64,000 nt of DNA, from positions 1 through 64,000 of the forward strand of contig NW_004457390.1 in the NCBI RefSeq assembly GCF_000313135.1, written 5' to 3'. Shown here piece after piece: positions 9,338 to 21,217 of the stretch (the stretch's first letter is position 1; every line of letters starts with the position of its first letter). The translations under genes were made by a program, and so were the position numbers. The notes beneath the pieces are model-generated. The model saw only the letters and a list, made by a program, of their open reading frames with translations, did no database searches and was not told the DNA's origin. The DNA is from Acanthamoeba castellanii str. Neff. Lineage: Eukaryota > Discosea > Longamoebia > Acanthamoebidae.

Positions 9338-11961
9338 TCACGAGTGCAGCGCAGTCCAGCAGGCCACCACTTCGGCGCAGTGGTCGCACACGCGCTCGGC
9401 AGCTGCCCTGGCCGGCGACTTGCCCGGCGACGAGGGCGAGGAGGTGATCGAGGCCGAGGACGAGGGCGACGCCGAATCCGTGGCCCGGCTGGGCAGCACC
9501 GTTCGGTGGCGGCTGCACCGATTGCACGTCACCCGACCGCATCGCCGACAGTGGTGTCGCTGTCCGAGCACAACAACAACAACAACATCAGTCTTCTTGA
9601 ATGCGCCGCACACGCACCACCGCACACGCACACGACACACACGCGCAGGCACACGCACACGCACGGGGTTGAAGGGACGCACGCGCTTGGTGACGGAGAA
9701 GTTGGTGGAGCAGAGCATGCAGGCCGAGGCGGCGGTGTCGGGCAGCCAGGGGAGCATGGGGAGGAGGCCCATGCGCATCCCGACCACGGGCGCCAGCGCC
9801 AGCGGACCCTGCACGCCCTTGAAGGAGACCGAGACGGCGTCGCTCCTGCGGGCCGTGGGCTGGATGTCGAGCGACGCGACGATCTTGCGGTTGATCCGGG
9901 CGCGCTCGGCCTCCACCAGACAATTGGCTGCCCAGCAGAGCGAGAGAGTCAATTAAGTGTATATTGCCATGACACACGCGTACCGCACACGCCGCACACA
10001 CGTACCCATGTTTTTGAAGAGGGCGTTGATGTTGAGGTTGTTGCGAGCCGAGACGGGGAGCCAGCCGTCCACCTCGCTCGAGCGGGCGTACTCTTCGGCG
10101 ACCTGTCCGTGTGCGGGCGCGCCCAGTCAACGGCGAACGCGTTCACACAAAAAGAAAACAAACAAGAAAAACAAAGAAAAGGGCACCTCGTGCGGCACAA
10201 CAAACTCGGAAGAGGAGGGCAGGAGGTCGGTCTTGTTGCCCGCGAGGATGATCCGCAGCGGCGCGCCGCGCTTGATCGTCAGCGCCTGGTCCACCCAATA
10301 CTTGGCCTTTTCCTGCAGAAGTTGGTCAAAAAACGAGTGCGATCGGTCGTGCATGATTGGGGGAGGGGGCGTAGCGTACAAAGCTTTCGCTGGAGCACAC
10401 GTCGTAGACAGCGATCACTCCGTCAGCCTCCGTTATGTACATGGGAGTGAGGTTGTCGAAGCGCGCCTGGCCGCCTGCGCGCAATCACCGACAAGAATTA
10501 ATTAATTATCAACAAAATGAAAAAAGAAGTGGTTTGGTTTGGTTTGGTTTGTTTCTAGGGCGGTGCAGGGGGCCGACGCGATCCGTACCCGAGTCCCAAA
10601 CTTCGAGCCGCACCGTGTAGTCGTCGATCGTCACCTCTCGGTGGAAAAAGGCCGCTACAACAACAACAACAACAACAACAACTAACGTGGTGAGATAACA
10701 AGTGCGCACACGCATACAGGCACACAAACACGCACAACCGCGCGCACAGGGAAGAAAGGCGAGGGTGAGGGTACCGCCCATGGTGCATTCGCACAGGGAC
10801 GAGGGTTGGCACTTGCCCGTCTTCCACATGTCGCAGATCGATGTCTTGCCCACGCAATCGTCCCCCACCTTTTTCATCACCACCGCACACACGACACACA
10901 CGACACACACGTCAACGATGATCATCCAGCACGAGCGAAACGCCCCAGCGCTGGGTGGCTGATGGTACGGACCAGCACGACGCGGTAGACGAGCTCGGTC
11001 TTGCGCTGCTGCTGGCGGAGCGGAGGGGAGAGGAGCATGGCCATGCCCAGGTCGACCGGCCGCGGTTCGGCGGCCGACGCGCGCTGGCGCAGGGACAGCG
11101 GAATGGGCGACGACGTCGCCAGCGGCCCGTAGAAGTCATCGATGTCGTGGTGGTCGCGGCGGTCGGTGGCTTCTTCGAGGTCCCACGGCCGCCCTCGGGT
11201 GGGCAGCGAGGCGTAGGTGGCCGATCGAGAGGGCGGAGATGACGATGATGAAGAAGAGAAGATGAAGAGGAGGATGCGAAGGAAGTAGAGGATCGAGATG
11301 AGAAACGAGACTTATTGGGGGAAGGGGGCGAAGATGGGAAGTCGAGGGGAGGGGAGAGGTAGAATCGAGAGGCCTCCTCCAAATCGCGGATGAGGGCGGG
11401 CGGCAGAGAGGACGAGGGGAAGGTGGAAACAGAATCGAGGAAGGAGAAGGCGGTGGTGGATGCATTGGAAGAAGAATGCTTGCCTCGTTGTTGGGGACGA
11501 GATCGCGAATTGTTGTTGCTGCTGCTGAAAGGAGAGGATGAAGGCGAGAGGGCGTAGGAGTGGGCGATGATGAAGTAGATGCATTGATCGCGAAGCGAGG
11601 TCGGGCTGAAGTAATCGTCATCGCCATTTGGTGACTTCGATTTCGAAGATGAAGGCGATTGAGAATTAAATCTCAAAAAATCGCGCGATTTGCGAGCGTG
11701 TGGGGGCGACAGCGCCAAGCGCGCCGCCATGTGAGAGGTGCCCACCACCGCCGCCGATGCCGACCGCGTCCGTTTGTTCATTGCTGCAGATGACGAGCCA
11801 CCAGCTGCATCCAGCACTGTGCTGGTTGCCGCCGGCGTTGGCGCGATGTCGCCTTCCAGGCCCTCTTGCGCGTCCAGCATCAAAATCTCTCGCGCGCTGC
11901 GTCCGGGCGGACGTTGTTGGTTGTGCCCCCACGTCTGTTCTCGACGTGCCACGTCCTGCAT
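9338..11961 (-). CDS. Rab/Ras-like small GTPase fused to a C-terminal FYVE zinc finger
   Basis: Read on the minus strand. An N-terminal Ser-rich leader (MQDVARREQTWG..., 11961 to about 11200; junctions unsure) is followed by YRVVL joined to VGDDCVGKTS, the P-loop (about 10850). Switch I segment CECTMG, G3 WDSGGQARF (replacing the usual DTAGQE), G4 GNKTDLL (about 10225) and G5 PVSARNN (about 10055) follow in order. After a linker comes a FYVE finger: WLPD (about 9755), CMLC (about 9720), then after an intron RHHCRRCG (about 9545) and RVCDHC (about 9385). All three FYVE signature motifs (WxxD, RHHCR, RVC) are present. FYVE fingers bind phosphatidylinositol 3-phosphate on endosomes, so the protein could tether its own GTPase domain there. 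The WDSGG switch II is atypical and may alter GTP hydrolysis. Confidence 0.75.
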
Positions 11962-12336
11962 CTTGTTCGTGTCCTAGCTAACTCTCTTTCACGACTTTGT
12001 TGTTGCGCCTCCACGGTGATGATTGCGCCCCGACATGTTTTTCTGGCCAATTTTCCACTGGCCAATCCGAGCTCTGCATTTTATTCGAATTCGGGGTGTC
12101 GGTGAAGCGGTGCCATCTTAATTCCAGGTATTTGCATCCCATAACTTTTAAATGAGCGAAAAGAGCGCTGCTGACGTCACTACGTTAACTATCACAGCTC
12201 CTTCATTCGCCAAGTAATTATAATTGGGCCAGACTCCGCACAACAACAAACAAATACTGCTCGCGCCCCAGCACTACAACCAGGCCTCTGCCCAACAAGA
12301 ACAAGAAGAGGAGGTTGTTCTGTGTGCGTGTGGGAG
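11962..12336. promoter_or_regulatory. Divergent promoter region with paired CCAAT boxes
   Basis: 375 bp between the minus-strand GTPase-FYVE start and the plus-strand CH-domain gene. It contains two direct GGCCAAT heptamers at about 12046-12052 and 12060-12066, the CCAAT-box core, but no clear TATA. Calling it a shared bidirectional promoter is inference from layout. Confidence 0.4.
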
Positions 12337-15300
12337 ATGGAGAAGGCGGACGTCTCATCCAAGGTACCTGCCCACTCGCTCCGTTCGATTGATTGGCCGG
12401 AGAGAAAAGGAAAATGAAAGAGAGGGGGCTCGTACACTTTTGTTGATGACGTTGCCCCCCCCCCACCACAAAGGCTTTGTTTAGATGGGCCGCCTGGGTC
12501 CTCTCCAAGAAAGGAGTCTCCTTGCAGGTACCCCCCTTCGCCCCCTCGCCTCCATTTCTATTTATTGGCTCCACACACAAATAAATCTCTTTTCTTTATT
12601 AATCCCTCCAACCACAATTATGTAAATAAATATATTTATTTTTAACTGTTTATTCGGTCGGGCGCCGTACCAGGACGTTTCCGAATTGGGCGACGGAAAC
12701 AAACTGGCCCGCCTGGTGGAGGGGGCCACCTCCAAGGTACCTCCCACGCGCGCACACACACGAAAGCCGCCACTTCACAGCGTCGGGCTCACTCGGCCCG
12801 TCATCTGTGTCGCTCGGCTTTGTAGACGCTTCCGATGGGCGAAAGAAGCGGCGGCGGCGGCGGCGTGGCCGTGGGAGCCAAGGGCGTGCAGAACACGTTC
12901 GTGCTGTACTCCATTCTCGCGTTCCTCTCCTCCGAAGGCATCCAGATCCCTCAATCCTGCTCTCCACAAGGTATGTTGCCGTGTGCGTGTGCGGTTGCAT
13001 GTGTGCGGTGGTGCGTGTGCGTGTGCGGTTGTGTGCGGCGTGTAGTGACATGGCGTGATGGGGGCGACAGTGCTGGCGGCCGGCAATCAAGAGCAGATCG
13101 TGGGACTCCTCAAGCGACTCGCGTGGCAGTACCTGATCATGGTCTTCGCCGCCAAGGAGACCCGGCGGGCCGCCGACGGTGGACTGATCGCGTGGGCCAC
13201 CCAAAAGCTGCATAACCACGACCACGTCGTCAGCCACAAAACGTTCGCTCCCACGCGCACCCTTGCAGCATCGCATTCAGACCTGCACTTCACGCCAATC
13301 CTTACTTGTCGCACACGCACACGCACACGCACCACCGCACACGCATGCACCTACAGGCTGTATAATGGCGAGGTGGTGCTGGCGCTGATCGAACTGGCAA
13401 CCGGTGCACATGCGCTGCAATCAACCGTACGTTTGGAACCTGCCCGCGGGTCCGCAATTAGGAGCGTGCACACTCACCTTGCCCTGGATCGCGCTGGGCT
13501 ATCGCCACACAGAGCTACAGCGCGCTCGACGCCGAGGCCAAAGCGAGAGCCCTCACCGAGGGCTTCGAGGCCGCCCAGACGCAGCTCGACATTCCCCAGG
13601 TCGTCGACGCCAGGTTCGACCCACTTGCTCGCTCACTTGCTTGCGCTTTATCGCATCTTTTTCTGGGGCTCACAACGACAATTCAGCGATTTCGTCTACC
13701 AGTCGATCGACCTCACCTCGCTCCTGGTCTATCTGGCCCTTCTGCGCCGCGTCCTCGACGGCAAAATCGACTCCGGAGGTATGCCATCGCGCATTTCTGC
13801 TGACGTCATCGTGGCCGCGTGGGCTGATGTATGTGTGCGTGTGCGGTCGGCAGTACAAACGAATGCGGTGGCGACGAAGGCGAATCAGGCCACCAGCGCG
13901 GGCACGGCCTCCGTTCCGCCGCTGCAGACGGACCGAGTGGAGAACAATATGGGGCCGCACGCGGCTGCGTCGCTCGGTCTTCAGCAGAGGCAGAGTACCC
14001 CGCGCGAGATCGCCGAAATGAAGCAGAAGATGGCTGAGAAGGACCGGGAGCTCGAGGAGATGAAGCGCAAGATGGAGCAGTCGAGGCGAGAAGCCGAAGA
14101 GGAAATGAGACGGTGCGCTTCATATCTATATGTTTATTATTTATATTTTTATCTATTATAACCGCATAAATTTAACTGTTTAGGAAAAAATATAATATAA
14201 TATACTATGTCAGATTGATTTATTAATGTTTGTTTTTCCTAAGGCTGGTGGAGGAGATCAAAGCGATGAAGGAGAAGGAGAAGCTGTCGTCTGCCAACAG
14301 CTCCATCCGCAGTGTCAGCGACCTGGCCCGATCCACATCATTGGGTACGTGCATGCTGTCGTGTGTGTCGTGTGTGCGCTGACGTGGCATGGCTGACAAC
14401 ACATGTCAAATCAGATGGTGAGGAAGAGGCGGCGTCGGCCAGTGAGTCATCGCCGCCTTCGTCGCCCGAGCCACTGCGGCCGGCTCGGCCCGACCGCAAG
14501 GTCTCCTCCGGCACCTCCCAGCGCAAAATCAGCCCCTCGCCCCTCGCCACTTCGTCGTCGTCCGCCACGCCCTCGTCGCCCTCGGCTTCGCTCCGGTCTT
14601 CGCTCTCTTCGCGGCCCTCCCTGCCCCACCACCACGCGTCATCGTCGACCTCGGCCTCGTCGTCTCCCTCGTCGTCGCCCTATTCGTCGCCGGCCACGTC
14701 ATCATCCGCCAATCCCCTGCGAGCCTCGCCGCCAAAGTCTGGCGCCGCCGCCGCGGCCCTGCCTCTGCCCCCGCTCGAGCTCCAGATCGAGAAGATCGCA
14801 GCCGCGGCCGAGCCCGGCCTGGGGGGCAACCACGGCGCGCTGCCGACGTCGCCCACGACCGGGCCTTCGAAGGGCGCCTACGCCCGCCAGCAGCAGCAGT
14901 CGGCCGGCGGGAAGAAGAACAGCAAGATGCTGGACCACTTCATCGGGCACTTTGAGCGCGAGATGGAGTTCTACGAACAGGAAAAGGCCCAGCAGGCTGC
15001 CACAGTCCAGAACCAGCAGCAGCCGGCCGAGGTAGAGGAGGAGGAGGAGGAGGAGGCGATCGCGCGGGAGCGGAAGGCGAATGAGGAGGAGATGGCGCGG
15101 CTCAAGCGGGAGGTGGAGACGCAGCTGGCCGAGCTCGAGATGGAGGCCCAGCTGGGCGACACCAACGGCCAGCCCACGGCCAGCGGGAATGCGAGGAATG
15201 CGCGCAGCAGCAGTACCAGCAGCAGCAACGGCACCGGCAAATCGCCGGCCTCGTCCCCGCAGAGCAGCGGCAGCAGCCACGCCGTGGCCACGCCGCCGTC

Positions 15301-18095
15301 TCCGTCAGTGCAGTCCAGGGCCGACCAGAAGGGGAAGCAGAAGCAGATGACCATGCGCGAACTGGTCCCCAAGCTGTGCACCGACCAGGCCAAGACCCCG
15401 GTACCTCTCCCTTCGTTTAATGTGGCGGCGGCGATGGTTAAGGTGGCAGCCGCGGTCAAGATGGCGGCTGACGGTTGGTGGGCGGGCCGGGCGACGATCA
15501 GCCGATGGATTTTATGAGCCCGAGGACGGCCGAGGAGATCTACACGAAGATTCCGTCGTGCTATCCGCTGGGCGACGATGACGGTGACGCCGACGTGCTC
15601 CTCGACACCATCCTCATGCAGATCGATCTCGATCGCAAGAAGGGCCAAATGTCCCCTCGTGACAAGGTACACACGCACCACACCCACGACACATACGACG
15701 CACATGACACACGCACACGACGCACACAACACACACGACCTAAACGTGGCGTGTGCCGTGAGTAGGAGGACTACGAGGACTACATGCGGGAGAAGCGGAT
15801 GGTGGACAAGCGCAAGCAGCACCTGCTCGACGAGGGTCTCTCTGCGGCCTTCCCGCCCTCGCCCGAGGAATTGCGGCGGCGCGACGCCGGCCCCATGAAG
15901 ATGGCCACCCCCACCTCCAGCTCCGAGGACATCATCGGTTCGTCTCCGTGCGTGTGTCGTGTGTCGTGTGTCGTGTGTCGTGTGTCGTGTGTCGTGTGTC
16001 GTGTTGAGATGCTGACATGTGTTTGTGTCGATGCAGCTACGGCGGGCGTGGTGCGGCAACGCTCGCACTCGAGCTTTTCGTCGACCGAATCGCCGACGAC
16101 CCGATCGCGAGCCAACACGTACCACATCTCCGAGCTGGTCCTCGAGGACGACTACGACCACCAGCACCACGGCGACGTGGCGGGGCGCCCCCGAGAAAGC
16201 CCGCGGGACGCCGATCACCCCACACCGGCCGCCGCTGTCGGCGACAAAGACACGAAAAAGAAGAAGGAGAAAAAGAAAGAGAAAGAAAAGAAGAAAAAGA
16301 ACAACGGCGCGGCGACGATGACGTCAGCTGGCGGCGGCGATGAAGTCGACGAGAAGCAGGCCAAGCGAAAGAAGCGGAACAGCTTGACGAGCGCGTTCGG
16401 GAGCCTCAAGGTGAAGGGCACGAGCAGCAAGGAGAAGCGCATGTCCGGCGCGATGCGGACCACCTCGTTCTCCTCCCGCTTCCTCCCACGCTCCTCTCGT
16501 AGTAGCGACGACCCCGACAAGCCGGTACTGCGCACGCACACACCGCACATACACACACCGCACACAGATGGCTCATAGTTGAGAACTTAGGGGTCGCCGT
16601 CGGCATCGCCGAAGACGCCAAAGATGCCGAAGGAGCCGAAGAAGGAGCGCAGCTGGCGCGACCTGCGCAGCTCGTTTTCGTTCTCGTCGGGCTCGAAGGG
16701 CAAGGTCAGCAAGTCGACCGGCGCCGGCATCAGCTCGCCCCGGGGCAACAACAAGATGCGCAAGGCGGCCCCCGACGACCCGCGCGAGGGCGTCAAAGGC
16801 GTCATGATCGGCCTCTACGATTTCCAAGCCCGCAAGGAAGACGAAATTTCGTTCAACAGGGTACGCGCCCGAGTTTAATTATTGGTTAATTAGTTATTTA
16901 TTTATAATTAATTTATTTTAGATATTCAAAAACGTTAATTTATTTTAAATTACATGTCTGACGTGTGGTGGGGCGCAGGGGGACTTGATCTATCTGATGT
17001 CGGACCTGGACGAGACCGGGTGGGCGCTGGGCAAGATCAAACCGCGCAAGCGGCGCATGTACGAGAGCGAGAGCAACGACGAGCGCATCGGGCTCTTCCC
17101 CGTCGAGTTTGTACGCGTGGCCAAGGAGGGCGAGGAACAACAGGCCGACGACGCCGAAGATGGCACGTAGCCTGCACACGACACACGCAACACACACGAA
17201 CACACACACACACACACACACACACACCACACGACACACACGACACACACGACACACACGACACACACGACACACACGACACACACGACACACACTGACA
17301 TTGATTGGTTGTCAACCAACGAACAGAAGACCTGCTGCCCCCGCTGCCGTCATCGGAAAGCCAGGGCTCGTTTAGCTCGAGCTCCTCCAATCTGAGCGCC
17401 GATTCCTCCCCGCCCAAGCCCCAGCTGGCCTCTTCGTCTTCCTCCTCCTTACCCTTGCCCGGTACCACTTCCCTACCATTCATTCGCTCGAGGCCTCCGC
17501 TCACTCGTGTGCCTTGTGCGTGTCATGGTGTTTCGTGTGGTGTGTGTCGTGTGTCGTGCGGCCGCACACACACACAGGCGGCGTCGACGCTGTCGCGGAT
17601 GGGGCGCAGGGGTGGCTCTACTTCAAGCACTCGAGCAAGAAGTGGCTCTCGCACCACTTCGTCCTGACCAAGGACTGGCTGACCTACTACAAGAACCAAA
17701 AGGTGAAGTGGCCTCTGTCCTCTGTGCTCACCCGTCATTGGTTGTGTGCGTGTGCTGACGTCACTGCACACCGCACACGCACCACCGCACACGCGCACAT
17801 GCACACCAGCCGGACAAGAAGCCGTTGGGGAAGATCCCGCTGGCGCAGGCCTGGCTGGAGGTGTCGCGAGCGCTGGACGAGAAGCAGAAGAAGGTGCATT
17901 GCATTCTCATCGCCACCCCGGCCGGCAAGACGTACGCTTCTGCACCTCCCTTTTTTTTAATTTTCAATTTATATTTATTTATTTGGTTAATTGGTTGTGG
18001 ACAGGTACTACATGCATGCGGCGAACAGGGTTGACCTTGAAGCCTGGTTGGACGCCTTCCGCAACACCACCATTGCTGGCCTCAGGCAGATGTAA
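12337..18095 (+). CDS. Cytoskeletal scaffold: CH domain, coiled coil, Ser-rich region, SH3, PH
   Basis: Starts MEKADVSSK (12337), spliced in frame to ALFRWAAWVLSKKG; together with DVSELGDGNKLARLVEG (about 12675-12735), NQEQIVGLLKRLAWQYLI (about 13087-13138) and DFVYQSIDLTSLLVYLALL (about 13690-13740) this is a calponin-homology domain, which binds F-actin. Next come a charged coiled coil (about 14000-14330) and a long Ser/Pro/Glu-rich disordered part (14415-16560). An SH3 domain follows, starting MIGLYDFQARKEDEISF and continuing GDLIYLMSDLDETGWALG (16803-17165). A PH domain (GWLYFKHSSKKWLSHHFVLTKDW, 17605-18085, with the terminal DLEAWLDAFR helix) ends at the stop. About 15 exons; several introns are satellite arrays. 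It probably links actin, proline-rich partners and membrane phosphoinositides. I cannot name an ortholog. Confidence 0.75.
15950..16004. repeat. (GTGTGTC)n intronic satellite
   Basis: Seven-base tandem repeat filling most of an intron of the CH-SH3-PH gene. Confidence 0.85.
17190..17297. repeat. (CA)n plus (CACGACACA)n intronic satellite
   Basis: A CA run followed by a 9-bp CACACGACA array lying in the intron after the SH3 exons. Confidence 0.85.
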
Positions 18096-18206
18096 TTTTT
18101 GTTTTCATGCACAACACACACTTGTACTTTGAGTCAGCTGTGTGGTTGTTTCTTGTGTGTGTGGCATTTGTGTTGGTAAGTTCTTTTGGCGGCCCTTTTT
18201 TCTTAT

Positions 18207-20470
18207 TTAGATTTCATCGCGCATAATCTTTTCGCGCACGTCCTTGAAGTAGTTTAGCATGAAGTGGAGGTTGTGGATCGTTGTGAGCTGCATCCCCACT
18301 GGCTCGTACGCCTTGTGCAGATGATACAAGTAACCTGCAGAAGCGACCCACCACAACACACAGAAAGGGTGAGTTGTGGGCTGAGACTGGGAAGGTGGTG
18401 AGCTTGGGGCTGGCCCAGTACTGGCAGAGTAATTGCGGCAGGTGAAGCAGCTGCAGCCGGGGTCCATCGGGGCGTGCTTGTGCTTGTTTTCGATCTTGGT
18501 TATCGACTTCTTGCCCTGTCGCGTGAGTATAGTCCCGTGGCGCCCAATCCTACAGCAAGAACGCAATTAGTTCGTGTGTGTGGTGTGTTGTGTGTGTGGT
18601 GTGTGTCGTGTGTGTTGTGTGTGTTGTGTGTGTTGTGTGTGTTGTGTCCGGCGTGTGGCATACCGGGTGGGGTAGGCGGAGTCAAAGGTGTCGATGCCAA
18701 AGGCCACGCAATCGCCGATGCTTTCCAGATCGCCTGTGAGACGCACACGAAAATGAAATGAGTTGTTGTGCACAGCGCAAGAGCGCCACAGTCCGGAGGC
18801 CGAACCGATGCCAAGAAGATGGCACGGCTTGTCCTTGGGCAGCTTGGGTGACATCCACTCGACCAGCGAAACCAGATCTCCTCTGTTGCGTCCAACACTG
18901 CCGCCTATTTGTGTGTGGGCACGACACGCGCACACCGCACGCAACACGACACGACACGACACGCGCACACCGCACACGACACAGAGGCGGTAAGTGAATG
19001 CGTTCTGCAGCAGCGCACACGAGGAGCGAGGGTCCGGCGGACGTGGACGAACCGATGGCGAACCCGTCGAAGGGCAGCTGGGTGAGGTAGTCGATGGAGA
19101 GCTGGCGCAGCTCGCGGTCGACGCCACCGTGCAGGACCGCGTACATGGCCTGGTCCCTCGGGTCCTTTTTGTGAGCCAGCAGCGAACGCGCTTCCCATCT
19201 GCGTGTGTGTGAGTGTGTGTGTGTGTGTACGCGCGCGTGTGCGGCGTGTGCGGTTATTATAAGTGTGCTGTGCCCAGGGCGAGAGCATGGAAGATCGGGG
19301 CGAAGGTGAGACCTGTGGGTGCGGTGGAGGGAATTGAGGAGCCTGTTGTGATCCGTGCAGTTCACAGGCGGCAACTCGTCCAGCGGAATGATGATATCTG
19401 GCGCGCGACACGACACGACACGACACGACACACGACCCGCGACACGCGACACGCGACACGCGACACAACACACGATACGTCAGCCCTCTGACGGTGAAGC
19501 CGCTTGCATGGGCGATCCAGGCCAACTGGCGTACCGGCACCAAAGCTTTTCTGGTAGGCCACCGAGGTCTCGGGCGTGAGGACCACCTCTGTGCCGTCCC
19601 TGTGGCGCTGGCTCAGTTACAGTCTAGGTCCATAATATATAACAAATAATATAGAAATGTATTACATTAAAGAACGAGATGTGTGTACCGGTACGACTTG
19701 AAGTAGACGCCGTCCTCGTTGATGCGCTGCACGAGGCTTATGTATCCGCTCTCCTCGTTTTTCTCCCGGTCCCGTGCGCGCGCCAGCAGCTTCTTCGAGC
19801 GTTCATCCCCGATGCCCTGCGCTTCGGCCTCGGCCTCTCGCCTGAGGCAAAAGCGAGAAAGGGATTAATTCATGATATCAGGACACCACATGACGCATGA
19901 CACACACGACACACACACACACACACGACACACGCACACGACACACACACGACACACACCTGGCAGCTTCTTCCTCTTCCTTCTCTTCAGGCAGCTGGTG
20001 GGAATAAATGAACTGGTCCCGAGAGGCCATCGACATTACCTGTCACCCCCACAGGTAAGCTCATTGCTGGTTCGATTGTGCGCAGATGTGTGCCGTGTGT
20101 GCCGTGGTGGTCCGCACTTGGAATCCGCCGCTGTCCGTCATGATGGGCGTCTTGTGTTGGATGAACTTGTGCAGCCCACCAGCGCTGCTAATCACGTCAG
20201 GACCCGGATGCCTGCACACATCGATGTGTGGTGGTGGTGGTGGTGGTGGTGGCGGCGGCGGCGGCGGCGATGATGATGATGACCAGGATGAGACACGAGC
20301 GTCAAGGGAAGAGTGGGTCACGGCGTCATGAGAAGCAAAACAACAGTGGGTGGCCACATACAAGAGGAGGTGGTAGGTATTCATGAACATGGCCTGCACG
20401 CCCATCTCGTTGCCATGAAGTGTAGAAATCTGACCAACCCACCAAGGTACCAGTGAGTCATTCACGACAC

Positions 20471-20506
<36 letters not shown>

Positions 20507-21023
20507 CGGCCCGGACGCACGTACGTGCTTGAGCGTTCCGTTGGTGCCGACGGCCACAAAGCCGGGCGTTTCGATCACTCCTGTGTGTGTATGTGTCGTG
20601 TGTGTGTGTGTGTCGGTGTCAGTGCCCCAGAGTGCCGGCTGAGGCGGCAGGCGTACCGTGCGGCGTGTGTATGCGGCCGACGCGAGCGCCGGATCGCTTG
20701 GACGTGTGCAGCACCTCGAAGTGGAAGTAGGAAGCGGAGGAGTGCGACGGAAAGGAAGATGGCGCGTAGTGCGCTGCCTCGCCGGAGTCGGGCGGTGGAG
20801 GATAGACAGATGAAGATGAAGATGAAGATGCCAGAGACTGGTCGGGGGAGGATGGAGATGAGGTCGAATTTGTGGAAAATCGCGAGTGGCGGAGATGGAC
20901 GAGAGATGTGAAGCAGTGCCCAGGCCGGGCGATGCGTCGCCCCATGGCAAACGGGGACGCCATGGTTGGGCCATAGTTGACGCACACCCGAAGGCATGTC
21001 CCGTCTCTCGTCCTTCCAGCCAT
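18207..21023 (-). CDS. QTRT1: Queuine tRNA-ribosyltransferase (tRNA-guanine transglycosylase) catalytic subunit
   Basis: Minus strand; begins MAGRTRDGTCLRVCVNYGP at 21023, stop at 18207-18209. The N-terminus is basic and Ser-rich and could target mitochondria. Family landmarks in order: GRIHTPHG joined to VIETPGFVAVGTNGTLKH (about 20540-20660), MFMNTYHLLLYV (about 20365-20400), TPIMTDSGGFQV with the catalytic-site Asp (about 20120-20155), YAVLHGGVDRELR (about 19110-19150), DGFAIGGSVG, GIDTFDSAYPTR (about 18660-18700) containing the nucleophilic Asp region, and the zinc site CSCFTCRNY (about 18425-18455) with the downstream HNLHFML. The enzyme swaps guanine-34 for queuine in GUN-anticodon tRNAs; eukaryotes salvage queuine from food bacteria, which suits a bacterivore. 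The usual Cys of FDCVxPTR is Ser here. About 12 exons. Confidence 0.85.
20464..20506. repeat. (CAA)n microsatellite in intron
   Basis: Trinucleotide array between two TGT exons; not coding on the minus strand. Confidence 0.8.
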
Positions 21024-21068
21024 TTTTATTGTTTTTCTGTCATTGAATTAAAAAAACAAAACAGATCA

Positions 21069-21124
21069 CAAGGAATGCAGAATATGCGACGAATTCTTTC
21101 CGCGTGCCTTCTTGGAAGAGAATC
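21069..21124 (+). repeat. 56-bp element, copy A, in divergent promoter (zinc-finger-like coding potential)
   Basis: The 56 bp from CAAGGAATGCAGAATATGCG to GGAAGAGAATC recur at 62726-62781 with seven substitutions and no indels. On the plus strand it reads KECRICDEFFPRAFLEEN, resembling the first half of a CxxC...H..C zinc finger such as those in IRE-type AGC kinases, with Asn where His is expected. It sits between the divergent TGT (minus) and DCN1 (plus) starts, 94 bp before the DCN1 ATG. It could be a gene-fragment remnant or a shared regulatory element. Confidence 0.7.
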
Positions 21125-21217
21125 TTCAGGGAATGCTCGGCCCAAAAAAAGTGAAAAAAAACAACAAAGTGGAAATCAAAACAAGATTCGACATACGAAC
21201 GTAACGTGCCGAGCAGA

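Noticed and set aside
14447..15280. Long minus-strand frames opposite the Ser-rich region of the CH-SH3-PH gene
   Set aside because: Antisense reading of GC-rich Ser/Arg codons; the plus strand joins in frame to CH and SH3 exons.
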